Positions 1-9,852 of a stretch of 64,000 bases of DNA are shown one piece after another. Numbering within the stretch: position 1 is the stretch's first letter; each line of letters opens with the position of its first letter. The stretch spans positions 168,197,434-168,261,433 of the forward strand of contig JAVMKO010000001.1 in NCBI GenBank assembly GCA_032164245.1, written 5' to 3'. The notes below the pieces were generated by a model. The model was not told the DNA's origin. It made no database searches and saw only the letters and a program-made list of their open reading frames with translations. The DNA comes from Sternotherus odoratus (lineage: Eukaryota > Chordata > Testudines > Kinosternidae). The translations under genes were made by a program, and so were the position numbers.

Positions 1-267
1 TCTGAGAAACCCATTTCCCCTCAGTTTGTGACTCTGCTGAATAATGATTTGTCAGATTTGCCATGTATTTCTGTTGTACCAGCTATTGGAATTTAGTGGT
101 CTTACAGTCATTAGGCTGGTTGCTTTATAACCTTTCAACTGGTCTGTCTAGATGAGTACAGGGAATGATTCAGGTGCTTCCTTGCCTGGTGTACAGGGGG
201 CAAAAATGGCTGTTGGGGAAGTAGGAGAGGACTGCCTGCTGGTGTGGCCAGCCCTATTCCTAGCATA
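1..267. other. Intergenic, nothing recognised
   Basis: I see no coding exon or repeat with clear boundaries here. The stretch ends at the TA dinucleotide used as target by the adjacent Tigger-like element. Confidence 0.4.
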
Positions 268-771
268 CAGTAAAACCTCGATATAACGGACTAATTCGGG
301 CAAGGCGGTGTCCGTTAAATCAAAAACTCCGTTATTTAATTTAAAAAAACCGAGCTGTTGGAGCACCAGCCCGCCCGCCACAGGGTCGGGGCGGCAGCTC
401 CGCAGTCCGCCTGGTGCTGGGACCCGGGCGGCAGCCGGGAGCCGGCAGCCAGCCCACCCGGGTCCCTGCTGCTGGGACCCGGGCGGCAGCCGGGAGCCGG
501 CAGCCAGCCCACCCGGGTCCCTGCTGCTGGGACCCGGGTGGGAGCCGGCAGCCAGCCCGCCCGGGTCCCGGCTGCTGGGACCCGGGTGGGAGCTGGGAGC
601 CAGCCCGCTCACTGGTGGGACCCGGGCGGGAGCCGGGAGCCAGCAGACAGCCGCCAGGGAAGGGGACTGGGGCCGCAGCAGGGAGGGGTCGCGGTCTGAT
701 ATGGATCAGAAATTTTGTCCATTGCATCCGAAGTCCGTTAAATTGAGGTCCGTTAAATTGAGGTTTTACTG
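268..771. mobile_element. Tigger/mariner-like non-autonomous DNA transposon
   Basis: The element starts CAGTAAAACCTC and ends with the inverse GAGGTTTTACTG. TA dinucleotides flank both ends (266-267 and 772-773), which is the target duplication of the Tc1/mariner/pogo superfamily. The ends also carry repeated short words of the type GTCCGTTAAAT. The middle (about 390-665) is a GC-rich tandem array built from units of the type GCCGGCAGCCAGCCC and CTGCTGGGACCCGGG. No transposase is present. Long open frames on both strands here come from the absence of stops in GC-rich repeats and are not genes. A second copy lies at 52654-53107. Confidence 0.85.
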
Positions 772-1465
772 TAGGAGTATGTGTCTGGGGAGTCTACGGG
801 GACTGAAGGAATGGGTCAGAGGTTTGGTATGGCTGGTGTGCACCATGGTACAGCTATTTTATGTCCCTTGACTTGCAACATGCGTTATAGTGTTGTCAAC
901 TCTTTCAATTTGATAATAAATCTTTTTGTATTTGTTTTCTTAAAGCCCCAGTCACATTATGTGAGACTCTCAGCTATTTTTTTTTTTGGGGGGGGAGGGG
1001 AGTTTCTAGCCCTCATGGTTGCAGGAAAAGGCTTGCAAATGTGAACCCTAAAGGCTCAAAATCCAGAAAGCAAATGAAAAGAACTCATAATTTATTATTT
1101 TCACAAGTCATGATTTTTAAGCCTGTGTCATGATTTCGAGGGGCCTGACTCATGATACTTGAACAGGCAGGGTTGGGAGTAGAACAGTCCTGGACATCAC
1201 CTGGTGTCCTGGAAAACAGAGGACCTGAAAGGTGGCTTTATACCACTGTGATGGTGCTGTTCCTGGTGGGATCCAACTGTGAGTGTCAGGTCGGGACAGA
1301 TTGCTTCCAAAGGGGCAACTACAGCCCAAAGCTGGGGTTTTTCCACACTAAGGCAAACCAAACCAGCCAAACAGAACAGACTTTGGTTTCACCCCACTGG
1401 CTAACCACAAGTCACACAAGCAATTCCCTTAGACACTCCAGATTCCCAGTATCACCACCAGCAGC
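772..1465. other. Intergenic, nothing recognised
   Basis: No exon with splice signals and no repeat with definable ends was recognised. There is a short T/G-rich run near 978-1000. Confidence 0.35.
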
Positions 1466-2280
1466 CACCTGTTATGGGGACCAATGGTTATGAAAACCAA
1501 TCCCCCAAATAAAGAAAACGGTTCTCCCCAATTCCAAAGAATCAGGCCCCAGACCCAGGTCAATATACAAATCAAATCTTCCCACAAATCACGTTGTTGC
1601 CAATCCTTTAGAATCTAAAATCTAAAGGTTTATTGTACAAGGAAAAAGGTTTAGGTGAGGGTTAGGAATGGTCAAAAGAAATCAATTACATGCAGTAATG
1701 GCACATCTCTTGGTTCAGGCTTACAGCAAAGTTAGAATAACTGCAGGTTTAAATTAAAGTCTTTAGAAAGCATCCCCTCCAGGGGCGGGTCAGCACCTTT
1801 GGCCAGAGTTCACCTGTGTAGCAAAGTCCATTCAGAGCTGGAAGCAGGGCAGGCCGCAGGCTGAAGGTAGAAGACAAAATGGAGAATGTTCTTCCAGGCT
1901 TTATAGACTTCCTTCTGTGGGCGAAGCCCCTCCTCCTCCTTATGCAGAGTCCAGTTGCAAAATGTAGGTTCATAGCCACATGGTCCAATCACCCGACTCT
2001 CCACGATTCAGTTTTTGCCCAGGCATGTCCCATTCCTGGCAAAGCTCCTCGGGTGTGGACAAAGTTCACTGTGCAGTTGATGGCCCTTTAATGGGCCATC
2101 AAGCACGCCATTCAAGTTAACAACAGCTTGTCTGAGATTTCACCCAGAAGCCAAGCATAAGTTTGAAGTACAGGCACCATATATTCAGTATTCATAACTT
2201 TAGTTTAAAAAAAGATACACACATATCAATGGCATATTTATAATCATCCCTCCATAACCTGGCCATAGACACCTGTTATG
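1466..2280 (-). repeat. Probable antisense LTR-type or other retroelement relic
   Basis: An 11-bp direct repeat, CACCTGTTATG, is found at 1466-1476 and again at 2270-2280, enclosing about 790 bp with no coding content. On the minus strand there is an AATAAA-type signal (TTTATT on the + strand near 1629). Direct repeats of 11 bp are longer than usual for LTR elements, so the class is uncertain. It could also be an old LTR whose ends resemble each other. Confidence 0.4.
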
Positions 2281-2524
2281 ACCCCCTTCACATAATATTT
2301 GGTACCCCAATGATCTATATGGTACCAAATCATTTCAGTACCGTGACAACCACCTATATATGTTCAGCCAGCAAAGGGCCAGTCCCAAGCACTGGGTCTC
2401 TGTGTTAAAGCTTTATATCAGTGAGGTGTAGATTATAATGACCTGTTCGTTTACTGAAATGCACACATCTAGTATTGTATAAATATGGCTTATTACACCA
2501 TAAATTAATTGTGAGTGACCATTT

Positions 2525-2760
2525 CAAGAGTGGCAGCATGGTTTAATCAACTGACCAGGGACCCGAGAGTCAGGAATTCTTTTGTTTTAATCCCAGTGTG
2601 TGATCAGTTTCCCCAGGTGTAAGATGGGGATCATAATACTTACCTTCCAGTGGTGTGATGAATAAAAACAATAGGGAATGATGAGCTTCCTCTGAGCTAT
2701 CTTTGTGCCCAAATGGAGCCAGGCTTAGATACTGTTTGTAAAGAGCTGTGTAAGTACCAA
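2525..2760 (+). repeat. MIR-type SINE relic
   Basis: The order of words matches the MIR core: GTGGCAGCATGGTTTAA, then a degraded tRNA-like head, then GATCAGTTTCCCCAGGTGTAAGATGGGGATCATAATACTTACC-like text, then GTAAAGAGCTGTGTAAGTACC. The sequence is diverged and has no recognisable target duplication, as expected for an ancient SINE. Confidence 0.7.
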
Positions 2761-4214
2761 GTGCTAGTATGATTTTTGTTCCTTTATGTCTGTTTAATTC
2801 ATTGGGCTAGTATGTATTACTTTTTATTCTGGAGCCGTTCAGTCACACACTGGACCCCCGCATATGAGTGTACATTTGAACACAATTTTTTAAATGCTTT
2901 CAGAGTGTTAGGAGTGGTGGGAAATATGTGCAAGTCTCTTATCTGGGCCGATGTGACACCACAGGAATGAATCTAGAAGTGCATGGAATTTACTGGAGAT
3001 GGGAAAGTGTCAAACAAATGTACTTTGAATGATAGCATTCTCTCTCATACAGCTATCGACATTTAAAAGGTACTCTCATGGCACAGGGCAAGGAAGAACA
3101 CTCAGTATTAATAGATTTTTATGCCTAAAATACCCACTCAGAATCAGGTTTTTATTTCCTATGCACCCGTGTGAGCCTGGAGTAACTCCAGTGACTTAAT
3201 TGCAGTTAATCGGGGTCTAGGCATTAAACAAAGAAATGTACGCAGAGCTCAACAATTGGGTAATTCTTATATAGGTGTGACTGTAAAATAAACAATAATC
3301 CCAGGTGAAAAATATCATTAGCCTTGAGTTAAGGATAAAAGGACGTATCATTTTAGCACAAAACCCTTAAGAGACATAAAAGGAAGAAGGGTTAGAAAGC
3401 TTGAACATTTCAAGTAAAGGTACACTTTACAAAAACTCAGGCTAATCACATTTTTCGCCTGGGATTGTTGTTTAATTTACAGCTGCACTTGCATAAGTGG
3501 GCTGGTTGTTGAACTCTTTTTGTATTACTCTATATACAGTGTGGGCCCACAGGGCCAGATATCGATCTGTTACACCAGCGTAATACACGCATTGGCCATG
3601 CACTCTCTGATGTATGTGGAAAGTACAGGTTCTATCTAATTCCCCTTTTCCTCCCACATTAAATAAAAAAGAAGCAGCAGCAGCAGTGTCAGCAAGAGCA
3701 ACAACAAAACCCTCATTGAAAGCACCGCTCTGCATTTGGAACTTCTTGGCAAAGTCATTTTGGAAATATGATGGGACAATGTTAAAGAAATCTTCAAAAT
3801 GTGAACGCTCCACCCCCCGCCCCCACCATGTATGATTTCCCCAAAGGTACACTGACAAATTCTACCCTTGAATAACAAAAGGCAGGTGAAATTTCAGGGG
3901 GACTGTTTGGCTGCCGGTAGAAAGGGAAGAAAGGAAAGGGTGTGAATGTGTCTCATCAAAAGCAAGTGTATACTTAAACTATGAAGAGACTAGCATCTCT
4001 CTCCAAGGTATGAAGGTTACATTCCCTCCCTCGATTTAATTGAGAAGCTGAGCCCCTGGAAAGCACCTACCCTTTAACTGCATGCACTCCAAGACAGGTG
4101 TAATTTTTTATTCTATGGCTGTATCAAAGTGCAGTATCTGCAGCCTTCAGGCATTGCAAAGTGATAGACTCCATTTTGATGGCTTAATTATGTATAATAG
4201 CTCCCCTTTCCCTC
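2761..4214. other. Intergenic, no gene supported
   Basis: A 128-codon frame lies on the minus strand around 3472-3858, over a small CAG-rich run (3672-3690). It has no recognisable domain and no clear splice or promoter context, so I do not call it. No repeat with clean ends was seen. Confidence 0.35.
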
Positions 4215-4972
4215 TGTCACAGGGTAACTGCACCTGTAATTTCTCCCAATGGTCCACCCCAGGTGTGCCCAGTCAGGTCTCAGATCTCCAGCCGTCACCT
4301 GGCTGGACAGGGACCCTGGTCCACTCCTTTCTGAGCAGGGTTTTTAAGGTGGCGCAGCCCCTATCTTATCCTGTGATATCCCCAACAATCCAGCCTGCCT
4401 GAAGGCCAGCACCTATGCTTTGCTTTTTCTCAGAGAGGTAGGAACAGTGTGTTGCTATCAGTCACCGGTTACCACACCACTCTTCCTAAGCAAGCACATT
4501 TATTCTTAAGGGAAAAGTATTAAAAGAAAAACATAAAAACAATAAACAGATTTAAACCCAGATGAAATACCAGGCACCATCCACCAGTCTTATGGGGGCC
4601 CTAGTAGGCCAAAGTATTTCCAACCCTTCCACAAGCATCGGGGCCCTACTTGGACCAAAGGTCCTGTCCATTTGTTGGATCAGAACAAAGGCCTGGAGTC
4701 TATTTAATTAAATCTTTTTAAAGCCACAAGCCCTTTCTTTGTCAGCTGCTGTCCGGAAAACCCATTTTGAACCAGTATATGAAACCGTCCCCAAGGTTGG
4801 CACCTTTCTGGAGGAGTTTACAACCAAAGCGATTCACCTTAATCATCCCCTACTGTTTTTGGTTTCTGGAGGAGCTGAATAACCCTGCCTACAGTCCCTG
4901 GCCTGCAATATGCACAAACGTAATACCATATGGTGTCCAACGATACTGCGTACAGTTGCAGTATCTGTCACA
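4215..4972 (-). mobile_element. Solo LTR, antisense
   Basis: The 758-bp block begins TGTCACAGGG and ends ATCTGTCACA on the + strand, so in minus orientation it has the canonical TG...CA ends with an inverted TGTGACA/TGTCACA terminus. Flanking pentamers CCCTC (4210-4214) and TCCTC (4973-4977) match at 4 of 5 bases, which fits a decayed 5-bp target duplication. On the minus strand there is an AATAAA signal near 4499-4504. No internal gag or pol sequence adjoins it, so it is a recombined solo LTR. Family not determined. Confidence 0.65.
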
Positions 4973-6907
4973 TCCTCCCTTGTATAATATTTGTCCTTGT
5001 ATCATCCCTTTTCATGCTAAATAGCTGTAGCAAGAATCTCTTCTCTTGTGAAAGGCATACATAAACCTCAGCAGCATAAATCAAATTTGGAGTTTATAGG
5101 AGGGTGGAGCAAGTCAAAATACATTAAACTAGTTTCAGGTTTGGAAGCCCTCATCTCTCTCAATCATCTTGTGTGCTTTGTTCCAAGTTTCTTGGAAAAA
5201 TATCATCTCTGGGATAACATGGCATGCTGAATTTCAGGTTGAGAGCTTGGTTCTGGTGCAGAATTGTGTGAAAGAGTGAAAAGTGGAAAGCAGGTTTTAT
5301 AGCAATGAGAAGCTAGCTGCAACCTTGGGGGTAACCTTGGAGGCAAAATCTGCCAGCCCAGAAAAGATAACAAAGAGTTCAGTTTCTCTACAATATGCCT
5401 ATACCATTTGCTTTATAGCCTCTAGCAGTCAATCAGTTCTGAAATGTTCTGAACTTGGTATGCTCCTTTGTTTACCAAACACCTTTCACACCCATAAGTC
5501 TGGAATTTCACTTGTGCAGTAAAAACGATTGCTCTTCGCAGAACTTTACCACATGGCGTGTATTGAATTTATGGGTATAATTTATAGTAAACTTTTCAAG
5601 ACTTGTGAGCGGGCGAGAAATTACATATTTAAAAACTGCGAGTCCTCCAGGGGCAAATCCTACTCCCTTCTCAGTAGGTACAGATGATTCCAGATTGCAC
5701 TGGGAACCATTCAGTTCTGTTGCTCAGAGAAGGAGGTAGGGAGGCCGTTCAGGGCGTCCACACATGCTGCATACTAACAAGGACAGCTCTGCAAGCGCTG
5801 TTGCATGTGAGTGGGAGGTTGTGGGTGGGGAAGATAGGGGATTAGTGGGGCAGACATATCGCTCATGAGGCTGATCCACCAGTCATTGAGCTGTATGGAG
5901 TGGAGATACAGGCACTGGAGAGGTTGCTGAGGCTGCAGGATCAGGCACTGGGCTAATACTGTGAAAAAATTACTCCCCAATCTTCCCTGGAATGGGAAAG
6001 TGAAATTCAATTCAGCCACATTTGTGACTAGTGCTTGGCAAATAAGGTGAAATTAATCCTTGTGTGGAGGGTCTGCACAAGGGCTGAGTCACTATATTTG
6101 CTGTCAAACTAGGGCTTTTAAGTGATAGGTAGGCCTAGTGCGGGGCATTGGTGGGGCAGTTCAACCCCAAGTGCAAATATTGGTAATTACCTTTTTGAAA
6201 ATTGTACAAAATTTGTGAACTGATTCAAGAAATATGCTCCCAGATCATCCACCATCTCTGTTTCAAAGCTACTCCACACTCCTGGGAATAGGAAGGCTAC
6301 TACAAATTCCCTGCATTCCCTCGCACAGGCCAGCTCAACTTTCTGAACTGGTTTTTTCTGATTTTTCAGGCCCTGTCTCATGTTGTATAAGGGATAACAG
6401 GAAGCTGAATTCAACACTGCCCACTTGTTTCGCAATACTTCCTCGGAGACTTCACCTACCATAAATATAAACCATAGATGGAAAAAAACTACTGTACACA
6501 TGAAAAAATGGACTTCACGCTTTAGGAAAAGACAAAGGCAGTTCCTGAAGCCATCTTGCCTTTGAAAGAAGGATGTATTTATTTGTGGGATCGATAATCC
6601 AGAGTGGCTTTTCACTCAAGCCCAACCCAGTTTTGCATCTAAAACATTGAGAAATGACACAGGAGTTATGTGTCTCCCATGCAAATGACTCTGTAATTTA
6701 AACAACAGAAAATCAGACAATAAAGTAATAAAACAAAGCAAAATGTTCACCTCTGTTTAGTTTATGATTAACTCTCATTAAGAGTTTACATGACATCTTG
6801 ATTAAAGACTGCCAGAAATGTGGCTATGTTATGGCAATCGGGTCTAACAGTCTGCATGCTAGAGATCACTGAGGTATAAGCCTCCAGGCTGTCTTTAAAG
6901 GAGACTG
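4973..6907. other. Intergenic, no gene supported
   Basis: The longest frame is a 142-codon minus-strand frame at 6187-6615 with no recognisable domain. I see CR1-like or MIR-like words but no repeat with definable ends. Confidence 0.3.
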
Positions 6908-7200
6908 TGGCTATGTCTTCTCTAGGGCTGGAAGATGTCTGAGGAGACACACCTGTGCTAGCTCTGAGTGAGCTAGCATGCTAAAAATAGAAGTCTACCC
7001 ATGGTGGTGTGAGTGGGAGACACAGCTGCTCCGCCCCCCAAGTACGTATCCATCTGAGACCACAGGCATGTACTGGCCTCTCCTGCCATTTGTGCACCGG
7101 CAGCCATGGTCTACTTTTAGTGTGCTAGCTTTGATCAAGCTAGTGCAGATATGTCTCCTCGAGCTGGGAATCACTCCACCCCCAAGCTCTGTACTCTGTG
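6908..7200. repeat. Palindromic MITE of the 'TCTACACTG' type
   Basis: Inward-facing words GTGCTAGCTC...GAGCTAGCATGCTAAAAATAG (6955-6990) and CTTTTAGTGTGCTAGCTTTG (7113-7132) form inverted blocks, and both flanks carry TATGTCTTCTC / GATATGTCTCCTC. The same block pattern occurs at 53829-54212, so this is a dispersed non-autonomous DNA element. Confidence 0.5.
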
Positions 7201-7719
7201 TGGATCAAACACGGTCCTTTGGCTGGCAGCTAAACTTCCGAGGCGCCATTGGGTTGCAAAGCAGCTGCATGCGCAAGAGGAAGGGTGACGCACAGGGCTC
7301 ACCTTTCAAGGCCACGTGGCCCCAGGTGAGGTGCTTTGGGTTGTGGTGTAAACCGCAGGGACTGGAGCAGGAAGAGGGAACTGCATTTTTAGCAGTTAAA
7401 TCTGAGTTGCATTGTGGCAAGAAGCCAAGAGAGATAGCAAGAGGTGCAAGGCTTCTCCTCTTCGGGAAAGGCCAGTGGTGCTTTTCTGAGGCTTTGCAAG
7501 ATGAAGTTGCCTGTGCACAGTCTGTGATCACCTCTGTCCAAGGAAATGGGACCCGCTGACATTTTGTAAATAAACAAATTGCACTATGAAAATATCCTGA
7601 CTCTGCACCACCAAGTAGGACTAGATTCTCCCACCCTTACTCAGTCTCTTACACCTGAAGTATTTCCAGTGTAATGATTGGGACTCACTTGAGAGCTCAG
7701 GCACTAATCAGTGGAACTG
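7201..7719. other. Intergenic, no gene supported
   Basis: A long open frame (6978-7559, + strand) runs from the MITE into unique sequence. It has no domain, signal or splice context. No repeat is evident beyond the MITE. Confidence 0.3.
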
Positions 7720-7955
7720 AGGGTACGTTTGTACTGTAACCACAGGGTGTGATTGCGGTACATGTAATCATACCCAAACAATGATCTAGCCTGGGTAGTG
7801 GAGCAGTGTATCCATGGCAGCACAGGTTTCATCTCGGTCTGTACAAGCCAGCACGGGTAATTACTCGAGTGGCCCGTGCCGCTGTGGCTTCGCTGCTCGG
7901 GTCCCCGAGCTAGCGTCTAGTACATATGCAGGAGCTGCCGTACAGACGTACCCTG
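7720..7955. repeat. MITE with AGGGTACG termini
   Basis: The left end reads AGGGTACGTTTGTACTG and the right end GTACAGACGTACCCT. Taken as inverse complements these match for about 14 of 16 bases. The inside is non-coding. This fits a short terminal-inverted-repeat DNA element; the superfamily was not resolved because no clear target duplication is visible. Confidence 0.6.
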
Positions 7956-8984
7956 TGGGTTGATGGAAGTAGCCATTGTCATGGTAAAAAATGAGATAAA
8001 TTGGGCCCAATGGAGGTAAGGCTGTAGAAGAGATGTGATGTAATGATCTTCTGCAAGGAGGAATAAAAGGCTATCAACTAAGGGTCCGACTGGCTCCCCA
8101 TTCCACTCACACTCCTGGCACGGGATTTAGCCACCTCTGCAGCATTTGCACTCACTCTACAGGGCCAGTCCTGCTGCTGTCTCCAGAAGAGGTGGGGAGG
8201 AGACAGGACACAGCTCTGTACTCCCTAATGGAGGCGAGCACATGCTGGACCTGTCTAAGCGGTAGAGCAAGAGCTGTGCTCTCCGGATTCTGGGGAGCGC
8301 TGAGAGATGGTGTGTCTTTGAAAAACATTACACTGAAAATCATCTAATCAGGCCCTTTAACAACACACCTCCAGAGCCAGGAAAGCCTGTTTTAAAAATG
8401 ATTAAATGTACCATAAACTAGCAGCTTAAGACAGTGTAGAGGCAGCAATTTCACAGAGACCTAGGCTTTCCCTCAGACCAGCAAGCTACTGAACTAGTCT
8501 CCATGCAACAGCTCTGTAGCCAGTGCAGGATGAGAGGTTATTTCTCCCCTGGCATTTGCCTCACTGCCCAGATACTCTGGCCTGGGAGCTGGCCTGAGGA
8601 TTTGACTCACAATGAGGTATCAGCCAGCCAACATCAACTTCCTGCGAAAAGGAGCTGGCTGGGCTGTTAAGGAAAATGGGGACAAGTTTAGCAAAAACTA
8701 GGGGGCCTGATTTTTGTCTTGCCTTTGTTCAAAGAGGTGCACAATGCAACCATCATTGAATTCTAACTGGGAAGCATTTCACACCTACTGTGTAATCCCT
8801 TTACATGAGATGCTGGGCAGTGAAGAATTAGGCCTGAGAAATGTATTCTGATGTACAATGGTTTGAAAATTTACTCCATTAGAGTTCTTAATGAAGAAAT
8901 TCTGCATTGGATTTAATATGTCGATATCCCAGGCCAAATAATACAAAATACTGGAATTTTTTGGGACACAGAGTTTTGTCTAGT
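7956..8984. other. Intergenic, nothing recognised
   Basis: No exon, RNA gene or repeat with clear limits was found. Confidence 0.35.
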
Positions 8985-9180
8985 GGTTAGAACAATCTGG
9001 GAGTCAGGGTGCCAGAGTTCCATTGCTGTGTCTTCTGTTGACTTGCTGTGTGGTGCTAGGAAATTTGCCTAACTTATCAGTTCCTATCTGATAAGTTAGG
9101 CAAAGTGGGGACAATAGTACATACTAATTTGACAGAGATATTGTGAGTTTTAATTAATTATTATTTAAAAGACTAACTTC
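8985..9180 (+). repeat. MIR-type SINE relic with internal hairpin
   Basis: The head TAGTGGTTAGAACAATCTGG and the following GAGTCAGGGTGCCAGAGTTCC and ACTTGCTGTGTGGTGCTAGG are MIR-like. The core is interrupted by a perfect 17-bp inverted repeat (9064-9080 and 9088-9104) with a 7-base loop. Confidence 0.65.
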
Positions 9181-9467
9181 TCTGGATGATAAATAGTATT
9201 TACATTATGTAGTGAGACAGATCCCTAGCCACCGTAGCTCCATTCAGGAGTTGATCTTCCAATTATAAAAGCATATTTACCAAATCCTCATATGAACACA
9301 CAAATAATACAATGCATTTAGAGCTTGATATAAAGAGCTGAATTCAATGGGAGTCTTTCTGTTGATTTCAGCTGGCTTTGTATCTGTCTCTTTGTAATAT
9401 TAAAGAACACAAGAAACCCACCCACCAACTTGAACAACAATTTAGAATTTATAACTGTTCAGGTCAT

Positions 9468-9610
9468 TAGGGTGACCAGAAGCAAGTGTACAAAAATCGG
9501 GACAGGGGTTGGGGGTAATAGGAGCCTATATAAGAAAAAGCCCCCAAAATCAGGACTGTCCCTATAAAATCAGGACTGTCCCTATAAAATCGGGACATCT
9601 GGTCACCCTA
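9468..9610. mobile_element. Short MITE with GGGTGACCAG termini
   Basis: The 143-bp element opens TAGGGTGACCAGA and closes CTGGTCACCCTA, a terminal inverted repeat of at least 12 bp. Inside, a word of the type AAAATCAGGACTGTCCCTAT is present twice in tandem (about 9547-9588). GGTCA sits just outside both ends and may be the target duplication. It lies about 200 bp upstream of the mucin start codon. Confidence 0.8.
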
Positions 9611-9725
9611 GGTCAGGTGCCATACACTTCCTTAGACTGGCTGGACTGCAAAACAAGATTGTGCTCCTGAGAGCGTGAGGAATTACCTCAGGGTGAAACG
9701 TAACAGTGCATGCAGCCTCACCCTG

Positions 9726-9734
9726 TTTATAATA
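9726..9734 (+). promoter_or_regulatory. Possible TATA element of the mucin gene
   Basis: The word TTTATAATA lies about 75 bp upstream of the proposed start codon at 9804, a workable distance for a short 5' UTR. This is position-based inference only; an upstream non-coding exon cannot be excluded. Confidence 0.25.
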
Positions 9735-9803
9735 CCAAAGCCTTCAATCCATAATGTCAGTTTCACAAATGGGATGAGTACAGAAAGGAGACCAAAAGTA
9801 ATC

Positions 9804-9852
9804 ATGGGCACTTGGAAATATTTATGGCATTTCATTCTCTGTGTTTTGCTGG
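9804..9852 (+). CDS. Mucin exon 1: signal peptide
   Basis: The ATG at 9804 has a strong start context (A at -3, G at +4). The translation is a short polar head followed by a hydrophobic core ([10 protein letters not shown]), a classical secretion signal with likely cleavage just after the first intron. The donor is GGTAAGT at 9851-9857, and the exon ends after one base of a Gly codon that exon 2 completes. An in-frame ATG at 9774 would add ten residues (MSTERRPKVI). I prefer 9804 for its better context and more typical signal length. Confidence 0.8.

Noticed and set aside
308..871. Long Gly/Pro/Arg-rich open frames on both strands
   Set aside because: They fall in the GC-rich tandem array of the Tigger-like element and change with the array; no gene signals.
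3472..3858. 128-codon minus-strand frame
   Set aside because: No recognisable domain, partly low-complexity from a CAG-rich run, and no splice or promoter context. A diverged exon cannot be fully excluded.
6187..6615. 142-codon minus-strand frame
   Set aside because: The length is possible by chance in AT-rich DNA and the sequence shows no domain or signal.
6978..7559. 193-codon plus-strand frame
   Set aside because: It begins inside a palindromic MITE and continues into non-repetitive DNA without any domain.
9675..9803. Extending the mucin N-terminus to in-frame codons upstream of 9804
   Set aside because: The frame has no ATG before 9774, and 9804 has a stronger start context and gives a standard signal peptide.
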